A stretch of DNA of 64,000 nucleotides from Verrucomicrobiaceae bacterium (GCA_016713035.1 JADJPW010000012.1:1-64000); one strand, 5' to 3'; shown: positions 37,805-46,627, counted from the stretch's first letter. Translations and numbers: made by a program. The notes: a model not told the origin generated them from the letters alone.

Positions 37805-38470
37805 ATGAAAACCAACATCCCGCATCTCCTCATCACCCTGTTCCTGGGAGCAATGCTGTCCTCCTGCGTTAACATCAAGCCGCTCGCAACTCTGCTGCCG
37901 CCAGCATCCAAGCCGCATGTAGCAGTCGTCCCCAGCGAAGCGACTTATAAAGAACGTGGCATCAGCTACACTGACGCCGGTCTCCAGGCGGGCAACATGT
38001 ACGGTCCCCTCGGCATGCTGGTGGGCGCTACCATGCGCAGCGTGACATTGAGCCACAACGCGGCCTTTTCCAAGATCTGGGTCAAGAGCGGCAAAAACGC
38101 CTCGAACATCATCCTGAATGAGTTTCAGCAAGAGTTGGCCCGCAACGGCTACATCCTGGACCCAGCATCACCCAACAAGCTGAAGATCGCACCCGGCGGC
38201 GGCATGACCACCTGTGATCGCCCGAATGCCCGTGCCAGCAAGAAGAACTACTTCGCGCATTGCATGCTCCGCGTTTCTGCAACGACACCCGCAGGGACGA
38301 TCTACTACCCCCCGTTCATGCTCACCTGCACCAGCAAGACGGCGTTCACCTTTGAGACCGTGACCGTCGAATCCTACGAAGCCGCGCTGCGTGAGGCCGC
38401 CAGTCAGGCGGCAAGGAATGTCATCCAAGGCCTCAAACCCGCTCCAGCAGCCGCAGCAACCGCAAACTGA
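37805..38470 (+). CDS. Putative lipoprotein, unknown function
   Basis: 221 aa. Signal peptide with lipobox-like LSSC (MKTNIPHLLITLFLGAMLSS then Cys). Middle region has a Gly-rich loop (DAGLQAGNMYGPLGMLVGAT) and a helical part around residues 100-120. C-terminus is Ala-rich. Fed by the duplicated leader 37711-37794. No family recognised. Confidence 0.65.
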   Translation: MKTNIPHLLITLFLGAMLSSCVNIKPLATLLPPASKPHVAVVPSEATYKERGISYTDAGLQAGNMYGPLGMLVGATMRSVTLSHNAAFSKIWVKSGKNASNIILNEFQQELARNGYILDPASPNKLKIAPGGGMTTCDRPNARASKKNYFAHCMLRVSATTPAGTIYYPPFMLTCTSKTAFTFETVTVESYEAALREAASQAARNVIQGLKPAPAAAATAN

Positions 38471-38549
38471 CAGATCTCTCCGCCGCCCAGCAATGTGATA
38501 AGAATTTCCTGAACTGGTCGAAATTTTAAGCCTTACCAAGCTCCATTCT

Positions 38550-38915
38550 ATGAACACACAGACGTTCCCCGCACTCCTTGGCCTCCTTTTCCTCGCCTCC
38601 TGCAATGGTGGCGGCAGCCGCTCGAATGGCCTCCCCTCATCCACGAAGGTCACTCGCGATGGCAGCGGCAGGATCACCGTCACTGGGCGTGACACGGCCT
38701 CCGTTCTGCTTGGGGCCGAAATGGCCGCTCGCGGTCAGGACTCTCCCTCCCCTATCGTTACCACTCCAGCGCCAACCAGGCGTAAAACCCAAGCTGATCT
38801 GGAGGCAGAAAAGGAAATGCGGCGTAAGATAAAAAACAACCAGTTCATCCCAGGCTATCAAGGTGGCCCATTGAAATACTCCACCGGCAACGGCCTGAAA
38901 TCCTTCGTGCCGTGA
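38550..38915 (+). CDS. Small lipoprotein with C-terminal PGY motif
   Basis: 121 aa. Signal peptide MNTQTFPALLGLLFLASC (Cys18). A charged helix (KTQADLEAEKEMRRKIKNN) is followed by FIPGYQGGPLKYSTGNGLKS and FVP, the same ending as the lipoprotein at 35392-35676. Convergent with sufD, whose stop lies 40 bp away. Confidence 0.62.
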   Translation: MNTQTFPALLGLLFLASCNGGGSRSNGLPSSTKVTRDGSGRITVTGRDTASVLLGAEMAARGQDSPSPIVTTPAPTRRKTQADLEAEKEMRRKIKNNQFIPGYQGGPLKYSTGNGLKSFVP

Positions 38916-38954
38916 TGGAGCCACTTGAGGCATGGACTGAGCTGTGCCAAAGCT

Positions 38955-40253
38955 TTACACCGCCCGCTCCAGTTTCTCGTCGATGCGGGCGACGAGGGTG
39001 TCGAGGAGTTCGCTGTTGCCGAAACGCTCCACCACGCCAGCGAGGAAGCCTTCGATGATGAGCTTGCGGCTTTCGCTGTCGCTGATGCCGCGGGCTTTGA
39101 GGTAGAAGAGTTCTTCGTCGCTGATGGGGCCGCTGGTGGCTCCGTGGCTGCATTTGACCTGATCGGCGTTGATTTCGAGGCCGGGGAGGCTGGTGGCTTC
39201 GGCTTCGTTGCTGTTGAGCAAGTTGCGGCAGGTCTGGTAGGCGTCGGTGTAGTGGGCGCCTTCATCGACGATGATGAGGCCGCTGAAAATGCTGCGGGAC
39301 TGGCCGTAGAGGGCGTTTTTGTAGAGCAGGTCGCTCGTCGCGTGCGGGGCTTTGTGGCGCTGAAGTGTGCGCTGATCGACGATTTGCTCGCCGATGGGCA
39401 AGCTGACGCTGAGCATGTCGCTGCGGGCACCCTGGCCGACGAGGTCGCTCACGCTCTCGCTGCGGCTAAAGGCGGCACCGAGCTGCACCTGGAAGCTCTT
39501 CACGCTGGCATCGCGTCCGGCGGTGATGCTGGAGAGATGCAGCGCCTGGGCGTCATCGGCCAGTTCCTGGCAGGCCGCATAAGTGATTTTGCTGCCGCTG
39601 CCGCCGACGAGATCGGCGATGGCGATGCTGAGGCCGCCTTCCCCTTCGAGACTGCGATAATGATCGACGACGCTGACCTCGGCGTGGTCGCCCGTGACGA
39701 TCAGCGTGTGCGGAAAGATGGCCGCGTGGTCGCCGACGACCCAGTGGAAGATTTCGACCGGCTTTTCGATGACGACGTTCTTCGGCACGATGATGACGGT
39801 GCCTGCTTTGACATGCGCCAGATGCAGCGCGGCGAATTTGTTCGAGCCGAGTGCTTGTTCACCCTTCATGAAATGCTGCTGCAGGGCTGCTTCGTGGGAT
39901 TTGAGGGCCTCCTCGAAGCTCACGCAGACCACACCGGCGGGAAGACCGCTCGTGTCGGACTCGACGAGCGTATCGTTCACGAAGACAAAGCGTGCGGCGC
40001 GTTCCTTGAGGCCCTCGGTGGCTGCGAGCGCGGCTTTGGACTGCTCGGCAGTCGGAGCCTTGGCCGGAGCGTGGTCGGCGAGCTCGATCTTCTTCGCGTT
40101 CGAGTAGCGCCAGTTTTCGTCCTTGAGGCCCGGAAGCGGCAGGGACTGGAATTCTGTCCATGCGGCGTTGGAACGGGAAGTGAACCAGCTTGGCGTGGAG
40201 TTGCTGCGAGACGGAGAGAGGGCGAGAAGGCCGGTGGAGGTGTCGGATGTCAT
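38955..40253 (-). CDS. sufD: Fe-S cluster assembly protein SufD
   Basis: 432 aa. Scaffold partner of SufB and SufC in the SUF system. Seen: opening LPGLKDENWRYSN, beta-helix core HWVVGDHAAIFPHTLIVTGD, and the conserved C-terminal block KCSHGATSGPISDEELFYLK (Cys/His used at the SufB-SufD interface) then ARGISDSESRKLIIEGFLAG. The stop is followed by a convergent lipoprotein gene. It is separated from sufB by three unrelated genes, unusual for a suf operon. A 41-bp copy of its 3' end sits at 25990-26030. Confidence 0.95.
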   Translation of the reverse strand: MTSDTSTGLLALSPSRSNSTPSWFTSRSNAAWTEFQSLPLPGLKDENWRYSNAKKIELADHAPAKAPTAEQSKAALAATEGLKERAARFVFVNDTLVESDTSGLPAGVVCVSFEEALKSHEAALQQHFMKGEQALGSNKFAALHLAHVKAGTVIIVPKNVVIEKPVEIFHWVVGDHAAIFPHTLIVTGDHAEVSVVDHYRSLEGEGGLSIAIADLVGGSGSKITYAACQELADDAQALHLSSITAGRDASVKSFQVQLGAAFSRSESVSDLVGQGARSDMLSVSLPIGEQIVDQRTLQRHKAPHATSDLLYKNALYGQSRSIFSGLIIVDEGAHYTDAYQTCRNLLNSNEAEATSLPGLEINADQVKCSHGATSGPISDEELFYLKARGISDSESRKLIIEGFLAGVVERFGNSELLDTLVARIDEKLERAV

Positions 40254-40256
40254 GAT

Positions 40257-41129
40257 TCAGAGAAGAGACGAAGTCTTTGGACTGCGGCAGCCTGCTGCCG
40301 CTTTGGGGTAGGCAGCCCTGCTGCCGCCGATGGGTGAAAGGTGAACGAATAGGCGACTCGTTCTCGCCAGCAGGCTGGCATGTTGCGGAACCTTGGTGGC
40401 AAGTTTCGTGCCCTTTAGCCAGGCCTCGGCGAGCGCAGGATGGCCGCTGAGGTGACCAGCGGCGCGGTAGTCGGAACTGCGCAGCGCATAGGAGTGCACG
40501 GCGCGTTCTTTGACGACGCATTGAGCATCCGCATGCATGAACCAGACCTCGTTGCCGTCATTCCAGATGAAGCCGGTGTGATGATCGAGCCCCACGACAT
40601 ACAAACCGGTGCCTCGCTCACGAATTCGCTGCACGAACTGCTCCACAGGCATGCTGTGGCCTTTCACCAGCGCATCCTGGCCGATCAGCGTCTGGATGAT
40701 GTGCAACGACGCCTGCTGTCCGAGCCGCGCACGCTCGACCTGCAAGCCGGCGTGTAACAGCAACGTGGAGACATAGTAGCCGCAGGCGATCTTGCCCTGG
40801 CCCGGCACTTGTGTGATGCCGTTGAAGTCCCAAGGCGTGCCTTTCCACCATGGCGCGAGATGTTTGGCAATGCCGTTCGAGAGAGCGACATGGGCCTCCT
40901 GGAGCACTTTTTGCCGTTCGGACGCATTGGCGGCAGTTTGCAGCCGTTTCGCGAGGTTTTGACGATCCGACTCGATTTTGGCGCGAGCCGCCTCGTAGCT
41001 CGCATCCGGCGGTGGCGGCTCTTTTTCGACCAAGGGCAGCGAAACACGTCCGGTGACGCCCAACCACGCCAAAACGGCCACGCTCGCAACGAGCGCGGTG
41101 CCGAGAAGGATGGAGGATGAGCGGGTCAT
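40257..41129 (-). CDS. Membrane-anchored cysteine-peptidase-like protein
   Basis: 290 aa. One N-terminal membrane helix or signal anchor (SSILLGTALVASVAVLAWLG). The soluble part has KIACGYYVSTLLLHAGL (Cys at about 117) and GLDHHTGFIW further on; a Cys followed by a distant His fits an NlpC/P60- or papain-like fold, though no family match is certain. ATG 41129 overlaps the rhuM stop (ATGA). The last ~25 residues (GGSRAAYPKAAAGCRSPK) are encoded by a palindromic repeat (40270-40333), so the natural C-terminus was probably shorter. Four bp separate it from sufD. Confidence 0.6.
   Translation of the reverse strand: MTRSSSILLGTALVASVAVLAWLGVTGRVSLPLVEKEPPPPDASYEAARAKIESDRQNLAKRLQTAANASERQKVLQEAHVALSNGIAKHLAPWWKGTPWDFNGITQVPGQGKIACGYYVSTLLLHAGLQVERARLGQQASLHIIQTLIGQDALVKGHSMPVEQFVQRIRERGTGLYVVGLDHHTGFIWNDGNEVWFMHADAQCVVKERAVHSYALRSSDYRAAGHLSGHPALAEAWLKGTKLATKVPQHASLLARTSRLFVHLSPIGGSRAAYPKAAAGCRSPKTSSLL
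40270..40333. repeat. Palindromic GC-rich repeat
   Basis: GGACTGCGGCAGCCTGCTGCCGCTTT followed by GGCAGCCCTGCTGCCGCC (each quoted in pieces of up to 20: GCGGCAGCCTGCTGCCGC, GGCAGCCCTGCTGCC): two imperfect palindromes in tandem, resembling REP-type extragenic palindromes common in environmental bacteria. It forms the end of the 40257 gene's coding sequence. Confidence 0.7.
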
Positions 41130-42140
41130 GGACGTTTTTTTCGGGCCTTGGGCAGTTGTTTGACGAGGCGGTCAAAGTCGGACTCGAACTCGCGATCCTG
41201 GTGGACTCGAAACTCGGCATATTCCTTCTCCGCGAGCGCCAGGGCCACGGCATGGGAGACGCGGCCTTTGTCCTGGAGGATTTCCTGCTCGTTGAACTGG
41301 AGGAAGGCGTCGAGCTTGGTGATCCAGTCCGTCATGCGCATGGCGCGGCCACGACTGGCCTGGAACTCGGCGTGGTCGAGGTATATCCACAATGTGGTTG
41401 AGTGCCTTGAGTTCGTCCGGCTGGAGGTAGTTTTTGGCGATGCCGACGTCCGATTTGAGGATTTTGCCCTTGGGAGCACGCCGCCACGTGGTGAGGCCCA
41501 TGGCGGGAAGTTTTTTGTCCGCGCGCTCGGCGATGATCTCTGCTGCCGTGAGGCCCGTGATGGCGAAATGGAGCTTGTTCTGCACCGTGGCGAAAAACTG
41601 CTCCGCAGCGGCGGTTTGCAGCGAGTAATCGAGCGCGGTGGCGAAGATGTCGGTGATCTTTTGATAAGCGAGTCGCTCGCTGGCGCGGATTTCCCGCACC
41701 TCCTCCAAAAGCTCGTCGAAGTAGCGTGTGTCGAATCGGGTGCCGCTCTTGAACCGCTCCTTGTCGATGGCAAAGCCTTTGAGGATGTAGCTTTTGAGCC
41801 GGTCTGTGGCCCAAGTGCGAAACTGCGTCGCCCGGGCGCTCTGCACCCGGTAGCCGACGGCAATGATGGCTTCGAGGCTGTAGAGCTTGGTGCGGTATTT
41901 TTTCCCGTCTGCGGCAGTTACCGAGGATTCCTCGGTAACTGAAACTTCGTCGAGTTCCCGCTCCGCAAAGATGTTTCGCAGGTGAAGCGAAATGTTGTCC
42001 GTAGAGCACTCATAAAGCTCCGCGATGAGCTTTTGAGTCAGCCAGACATTTTCATTCTCAAACCGCACCTCCACACGAGTCCGGCCATCTTCTGTTTCGA
42101 AGATGGTGATCTCGGGCTGTGGCTGATGGGAAGGATTCAC
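41126..42140 (-). CDS. rhuM: RhuM-family protein, single frameshift
   Basis: About 338 aa when read across one frame change near 41390. GTG start at 42140, preceded by GGAGGT and overlapping the stop of the zinc-ribbon gene (GTGA). N-terminal part: VWLTQKLIAELYECSTDNIS, YSLEAIIAVGYRVQSARATQ, FRTWATDRLKSYILKGFAID (the RhuM core). After the shift the tail continues correctly (IYLDHAEFQASRGRAMRMTD, then ALALAEKEYAEFRVHQDREF). RhuM is widespread on genomic islands; function unknown, with Salmonella virulence and toxin-antitoxin-like roles only suggested. The stop overlaps the next gene (ATGA). Confidence 0.85.
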
Positions 42141-42889
42141 GACACACCTCCTTCCCGAAGCATCTGTGCACCACAAGAAGGGCAGTTCCCGGTGGCTAGA
42201 ACGACTTTCAGCAAAGATGCCTGACTCTGAACCGCTTGGCACCGCGGACAGGCCAAACCTTCGGTTTTCACTTTGTTTGACGTCATCAGTATGCCCACGA
42301 CAAGAATCACTCCGAGTGTGATAAGGAGTTTTGAGTCTGCGGGCTCGTTTCCTCCGGCCTTAAAGTGTTTCCAGGCACTCCAGCATGACAGGACCAAAAT
42401 CACGGTCAACGGCACCAGCAGGCGCTTGTACATCAGCGCGGACATCGACTTGTATTTTCGCTCGTAGTCAGCACGGGAAGGCAGCGCGGCATCAAGGGCT
42501 CGTTCCGGAGTCCTTGGCGTGTTGTCTTCGAGAATCGGCTCTTTACACTGAACGCATTTGCCGGAGGCAATGAGCCATCTGGAGTTCTTAAAACCTCCAT
42601 TATTTTTGCCGCAGGCCGGACAGTGAATGGCGTTGAGCTTCGGGTCAGCATACAACATGCGGTAGTAACACCAGATCAGTCCGACCAGTCCGATTCCACA
42701 GAGCGACCAGAAGAGGAGACGGTCATCAGGACTCACCGGCGGCTTCTCTTTGCTAAACAGTTTGGTGAGTGTGATGAGCGGTGTGGCGAACAAAACCCCG
42801 GGCAGGACGATTCTACGTCGCAATACCTTTGCAGCGTCTCTGCGCTGCTGAAGGTATTGCTCGCGGGTGATCGTGGCTCGGCTCGACAT
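42137..42889 (-). CDS. Membrane protein with two zinc-ribbon motifs
   Basis: 250 aa. Zinc-binding CxxC pairs: CPACGKNNGG with CVQC (about residues 92-120) and CPRCQ with CPSCG near the C-terminus. Between and before them are about four membrane helices (LFWSLCGIGLVGLIWCYYRM; LVPLTVILVLSCWSAW; LLITLGVILVVGILM). The stop overlaps the rhuM GTG start. It lies 34 bp downstream of sufB. No named family. Confidence 0.65.
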   Translation of the reverse strand: MSSRATITREQYLQQRRDAAKVLRRRIVLPGVLFATPLITLTKLFSKEKPPVSPDDRLLFWSLCGIGLVGLIWCYYRMLYADPKLNAIHCPACGKNNGGFKNSRWLIASGKCVQCKEPILEDNTPRTPERALDAALPSRADYERKYKSMSALMYKRLLVPLTVILVLSCWSAWKHFKAGGNEPADSKLLITLGVILVVGILMTSNKVKTEGLACPRCQAVQSQASLLKVVLATGNCPSCGAQMLREGGVS

Positions 42890-42923
42890 TCGTCATTCTG
42901 GTTTCGTCATTCCGCGCATGCGG

Positions 42924-44372
42924 CTAGCCAACGCTGCCTTTCATTTCGAGATCAATGAGTCGCTTCAGCTCCACGCTGTATTCCATCGGGAACTCCTTCA
43001 CGAGGTCGTTGATGAAGCCGTTGACGGACAAGCTCATGGCTTCGGCTTCGGTGAGGCCGCGTTGCATGAGGTAGAAGATTTGGTCGGCGCTGACCTGGCT
43101 GACGCTGGCTTCGTGCTGGGTGGCATGCTGGTTGCCGCGGACGCTGATGGCGGGGTAGGTGTCGGTGCGGCTGTTGGGGTTGATGAGCAGGGCGTCGCAC
43201 TCGGTGTTGTTTTTGCAGCCTTTGAGGTGCTTCGGGATGTGGACGAGGCCGCGATAGGTGGCGCGGCCTTCGCCGATGGAGATGGATTTGCTGATGACGT
43301 TGCTGGTGGTCTCGTCGGCGGCGTGGACCATCTTCGCGCCGGTGTCCTGATGCTGGCCGCTGTTCGCCAAAGCGATGCTGATGACTTCACCACGGGCGCG
43401 TTTGCCCTTCATGATGACGCCAGGGTATTTCATGGTGAGGCGGCTGCCGATGTTGCAGTCGATCCAGCGCACTTCGGCGTCCTCATGGGCGATGCCGCGC
43501 TTGGTGACGAGGTTGAAGACGTTGCTGCTCCAGTTTTGCACGGTGACGTATTGGATCTTCGCGCCTTTCATGGCGACGAGTTCGACGACGGCGCTGTGCA
43601 GCGTGGCGGTCTCAAACTTCGGCGCGGTGCAGCCTTCCATGTACATGACCTCGGCGCCTTCATCGGCGATGATGAGCGTGCGCTCGAACTGGCCGAACTG
43701 CTCGCTGTTGATGCGGAAGTAGGCTTGGAGCGGATGTTTCACCTTCACGCCGGGCGGGACGTAGATGAAGGAGCCGCCACTGAAGACGGCGCTGTTGAGC
43801 GCGGAGAATTTGTTGTCGCCCGTGGGGATGACTTTGCCGAACCACTTCTTGAAGATCTCGGGGTATTTGTGCAGGCCTTCGGTGCTGTTGACGAAGATGA
43901 CGCCCTGCTCTTCGACGGCGGCTTTGATGTTCGAGTAAGCGGCCTCGCTGTCATACTGCGCCTCGACGCCGGCGAGGAATTTGCGCTCCTGCTCGGGGAT
44001 GCCGAGGCGGTCGAAGGTCTTCTTCACGTCCTCGGGCACGTCGTCCCAGGAACGCTTCGGCTTCTGGCCGTCGCTGAGGTAGTAGCGGAATTCGTCGAAG
44101 TGGATGTTTTCGAGGTCTTTCGTGGCCCAATGCGTGGGCATGGGCTTGTCCTGGAAGACTTTGAGCGCCTTGTGTCGGAACTCGCGGATCCAATCGGGAT
44201 CGCCCTTCACATCGCTGATGTAATCGACGGTCTTCGACGTGATGCCGAAGCCGGAGTCGAACTTGTTGCGCTCGGGGAAGGTGAAATCGCCGACGCTATC
44301 GACGCGGATGTCGGAGATGTCGTTTTCGACGGCCGGTGGGACGTCGAGGGTGGAGTCGGGGGCGGAGACCAT
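42924..44372 (-). CDS. sufB: Fe-S cluster assembly scaffold SufB
   Basis: 482 aa, normal SufB length. Core scaffold of the SUF complex where clusters are built. Landmarks: VYSNIK-type helix (SEAAYSNIKAAVEEQGVIFV), FIYVPPGVKVKHPLQAYFRI, MYMEGCTAPKFETATLHSAV (conserved Cys), HEDAEVRWIDCNIGSRLTMK, and the C-terminal NNTECDALLINPNSRTDTYP then HEASVSQVSADQIFYLMQRG. ATG 44372. Preceded by an AT-rich repeat-like gap (44373-44415). Confidence 0.97.
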   Translation of the reverse strand: MVSAPDSTLDVPPAVENDISDIRVDSVGDFTFPERNKFDSGFGITSKTVDYISDVKGDPDWIREFRHKALKVFQDKPMPTHWATKDLENIHFDEFRYYLSDGQKPKRSWDDVPEDVKKTFDRLGIPEQERKFLAGVEAQYDSEAAYSNIKAAVEEQGVIFVNSTEGLHKYPEIFKKWFGKVIPTGDNKFSALNSAVFSGGSFIYVPPGVKVKHPLQAYFRINSEQFGQFERTLIIADEGAEVMYMEGCTAPKFETATLHSAVVELVAMKGAKIQYVTVQNWSSNVFNLVTKRGIAHEDAEVRWIDCNIGSRLTMKYPGVIMKGKRARGEVISIALANSGQHQDTGAKMVHAADETTSNVISKSISIGEGRATYRGLVHIPKHLKGCKNNTECDALLINPNSRTDTYPAISVRGNQHATQHEASVSQVSADQIFYLMQRGLTEAEAMSLSVNGFINDLVKEFPMEYSVELKRLIDLEMKGSVG

Positions 44373-44415
44373 GGGGATTTATGATTTTAGATTTTTGATT
44401 CCTAATTTGGCCGGG

Positions 44416-44625
44416 TTAGGCGGCTTTGGGACGTTTGAGTGTGACCATGAGGACTTGAGTGCCTCCATTGTGTTGGCCGTCGATGGGCGTGACGGCCACG
44501 AGCTCCCAGCCGTTGGCGCCAGCATCGGCTAGAAAGGTTTTGATCTCCTCCTCGCGGAGGTTCAGCTTATTCAGCATGCCTTCACGGATGCCGAATGTGG
44601 CCATGTGATATTCCCAGGTCCTCAT
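44416..44625 (-). CDS. DUF4177-like small protein
   Basis: 69 aa (MRTWEYHMATFGIREGMLNK, then LADAGANGWELVAVTPIDGQ). The pattern of a short beta-strand start and a GWELV motif is that of DUF4177-type proteins, of unknown function. ATG overlaps the stop of the YcxB-like gene (ATGA). Confidence 0.72.
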   Translation of the reverse strand: MRTWEYHMATFGIREGMLNKLNLREEEIKTFLADAGANGWELVAVTPIDGQHNGGTQVLMVTLKRPKAA

Positions 44626-45140
44626 GTGAGTTTTGAGTGCTTGGTTTTGGCGGCGAGGAGGTCGAGGAAACGGGTGTAGTCAGCCTCGGAGGTGAATGCG
44701 GTCTTGGGGAGCCAGATGAACAGAAGCTTTTGCTGATAAAGCAATACACCTTCTGTGGTGGTGGCAGTCTTATGGAAAGCATTCCAAAAATAAGTGCCGC
44801 GGAATGCGATTGAATCGACTCCTAGACCAGTATCCGCGATGCTACATGCGATCTGCGTTCCAAAAAGAGGACTACTTTTGAGATTTGATATAAAGAGAAC
44901 CTTCTGCAAAAAGAGAACAAGCGGCCAATAGGCAATCAAGAAAATGGTGATGTAAACAAGATAGCCTCTCGCCTCGGGTGAAATTCTGGTAACAACAAAT
45001 GAAACCATCGATGCGACAACCATCACGAGTAAAATAGCTCGAATCGTACGGTAGATCCAACTCGCTCGCACATGCCAGCGATAACCCGCCAACATGGTTG
45101 GCTGGTCGAAAGTCACCTTCGCTGTAATCTCTTCGCTCAT
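44622..45140 (-). CDS. YcxB-like membrane protein
   Basis: 172 aa. Two adjacent membrane helices (AILLVMVVASMVSFVV; YLVYITIFLIAYWPLVLFL), then a cytoplasmic beta domain with GLGVDSIAFRGTYFWNAFHK and LLYQQKLLFIWLPKTAFTSE, the pattern of YcxB-like C-terminal domains. Its base composition is lower in GC than sufB/sufC. Inserted between sufC (8 bp away) and the DUF4177 gene. Confidence 0.65.
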   Translation of the reverse strand: MSEEITAKVTFDQPTMLAGYRWHVRASWIYRTIRAILLVMVVASMVSFVVTRISPEARGYLVYITIFLIAYWPLVLFLQKVLFISNLKSSPLFGTQIACSIADTGLGVDSIAFRGTYFWNAFHKTATTTEGVLLYQQKLLFIWLPKTAFTSEADYTRFLDLLAAKTKHSKLT

Positions 45141-45148
45141 CGTTTCAG

Positions 45149-45907
45149 TTAAGCAGCAGCGGCCAAAGGCTCCTCATGGACCCAGTCGTAGCCGCGTTCT
45201 TCGAGTTCGAGGGAGAGCTCTTTGCCGCCGGTTTTGACGATGCGGCCGTCTTTGAGGACGTGGACGATGTCGGGCTGGATGTAATTTAAGAGGCGCTGGT
45301 AGTGGGTGATGACGAGGAAGCCGCGGTTCTCGCTGCGCATGGCGTTCACGCCGCGGGAGACGATTTTGAGGGCGTCGATGTCGAGGCCGGAGTCGGTTTC
45401 GTCGAGGATGGCGTATTTCGGCTCCAGCATCATGAGCTGGAGGATCTCGTTGCGCTTCTTTTCACCGCCGGAGAAGCCTTCATTGACGCTGCGGCTGGTG
45501 AAGCTGCGGTCCATCTCGAGCTGGTCCATGCGGGCGTAGAGCGTTTTGTAAAACTTCACGGCATCGATGTCCTCGCCCTTTGGCAGGCGGGCCTTCAGCG
45601 CGGCGCGGAGGAAGTTGGCGTTGCTGACGCCGGGGATCTCATGCGGGTATTGGAAGGCGAGGAAGAGTCCGGCGCGGCTGCGGGCATCGACGGCCAGATC
45701 GAGGATGTTTTCGCCATCGAGGAGGACCTCGCCGCGGGTGACTTCGTAGTCTTCGTGGCCGCAGAGGACCTTGCTCAGCGTGCTCTTGCCGCTGCCGTTC
45801 GGGCCCATGATGGCGTGGACTTCACCGGGGTTGATGGTGAGGTTCAGGCCTTTGAGGATTTCGCGGCCGGGGATCTGGGCGTGGAGGTTTTTGATCTCTA
45901 ATGACAT
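45149..45907 (-). CDS. sufC: Fe-S assembly ATPase SufC
   Basis: 252 aa. ABC-type ATPase of the SUF complex. Walker A AIMGPNGSGKSTLSKVLCGH (residues about 33-52), signature GFSGGEKKRNEILQL, Walker B YAILDETDSGLDIDALK, H-loop ITHYQRLL. Supplies ATP-driven conformational change to SufB/SufD. First suf gene after fur, separated from it by a heptad repeat hairpin. Confidence 0.97.
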   Translation of the reverse strand: MSLEIKNLHAQIPGREILKGLNLTINPGEVHAIMGPNGSGKSTLSKVLCGHEDYEVTRGEVLLDGENILDLAVDARSRAGLFLAFQYPHEIPGVSNANFLRAALKARLPKGEDIDAVKFYKTLYARMDQLEMDRSFTSRSVNEGFSGGEKKRNEILQLMMLEPKYAILDETDSGLDIDALKIVSRGVNAMRSENRGFLVITHYQRLLNYIQPDIVHVLKDGRIVKTGGKELSLELEERGYDWVHEEPLAAAA

Positions 45908-45930
45908 GTCGGGGGCTTTTTGGGGGGAAA

Positions 45931-46014
45931 TGATTCCTGATTTTAGATTCCTGAATCCTGATTCGATTTTCGGTGCGGGACTAAATCAGGAATCAGGAAT
46001 CCAGATTCAGGAAT
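45931..46014. repeat. Inverted pair of 7-bp tandem arrays between fur and sufC
   Basis: Left arm: GATTCCTGATTTTAGATTCC then TGAATCCTGATTCGA. Right arm: AAATCAGGAATCAGGAATCC then AGATTCAGGAAT. Period seven in both arms, arms reverse complementary. Capable of forming a long hairpin in the leader of sufC. Confidence 0.8.
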
Positions 46015-46024
46015 GAAGGGGAGG

Positions 46025-46483
46025 TTAGGTTCGAGCGCAGTTTTCGCAGACTCCATGGATGGCGAGGTCCGTTCGTGTCACCCGCGTGCCTTTGGGGAGG
46101 TTCCAGAACTTGGCGGGGTCGAAATCGGTGGCCGGGTGGGCGTCGATGACTTTGCCGCAGGTCTCGCAGTGGAAATGGACGTGCTCGTGGAGATTGGCGC
46201 AGTAGCGGGACTGGCCGCGCTCCAGGTGGACCTGCTTGATGAGGCCGTGGGTGGTGAGATGGTCGAGACAGTTGTAAACCGTGGCCAGGGAGATGCCGGG
46301 CGAGCGGGATTTGACCCGGTCGAGGATGTCGTAGGCCGTGGGGTGGTCCGTGGAGCCAGCGAGCACGTCGAAGACCTCGCGACGGTGAGGCGTGAGGCGC
46401 ACATCGGCCCCGAGGACGGCCATGCGGCATTCGAGGCCGGTAGGCTTCGAAGGGGCACGGGTGGAGGTGGCGGAGGGTGGCAT
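46025..46483 (-). CDS. Fur-family metalloregulator
   Basis: 152 aa. Winged helix (RLTPHRREVFDVLAGSTDHP; ISLATVYNCLDHLTTHGLIK) plus the dimerisation domain with HEHVHFHCETCGKVIDAHPA and a C-terminal CENC: two CxxC pairs for structural zinc. Position at the head of the suf operon suggests it controls Fe-S assembly in response to iron or peroxide, as Fur/PerR proteins do elsewhere (inference). Whether it is Fur, PerR or Zur cannot be told. Confidence 0.9.
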   Translation of the reverse strand: MPPSATSTRAPSKPTGLECRMAVLGADVRLTPHRREVFDVLAGSTDHPTAYDILDRVKSRSPGISLATVYNCLDHLTTHGLIKQVHLERGQSRYCANLHEHVHFHCETCGKVIDAHPATDFDPAKFWNLPKGTRVTRTDLAIHGVCENCART

Positions 46484-46627
46484 GACGAGCTCAGTTTTAG
46501 AATTGGAATGATTCTAAGGCAAGCAGGAAGATGAGCTGGAGCTTTGGGGAGGCTCGGGTTTGCCGCAGAGGGGCGGAGGAGCGGAGGGGGCAGCGTTTTT
46601 GGGATCAGATCGGTCCGATGTGACGAA

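Noticed and set aside
38925..40337. 470-codon plus-strand frame opposite sufD
   Set aside because: Antisense shadow; composition typical of such frames and sufD is certain.
41172..42242. Longer rhuM start at 42242
   Set aside because: The extra N-terminus lies in the zinc-ribbon gene; a GTG at 42140 with GGAGGT in front and a stop/start overlap fits the family start.
42867..44384. A 505-codon open frame on the plus strand opposite sufB
   Set aside because: It is the antisense shadow of sufB; Val/Asp/Gly-rich with no family features, while sufB is unmistakable.
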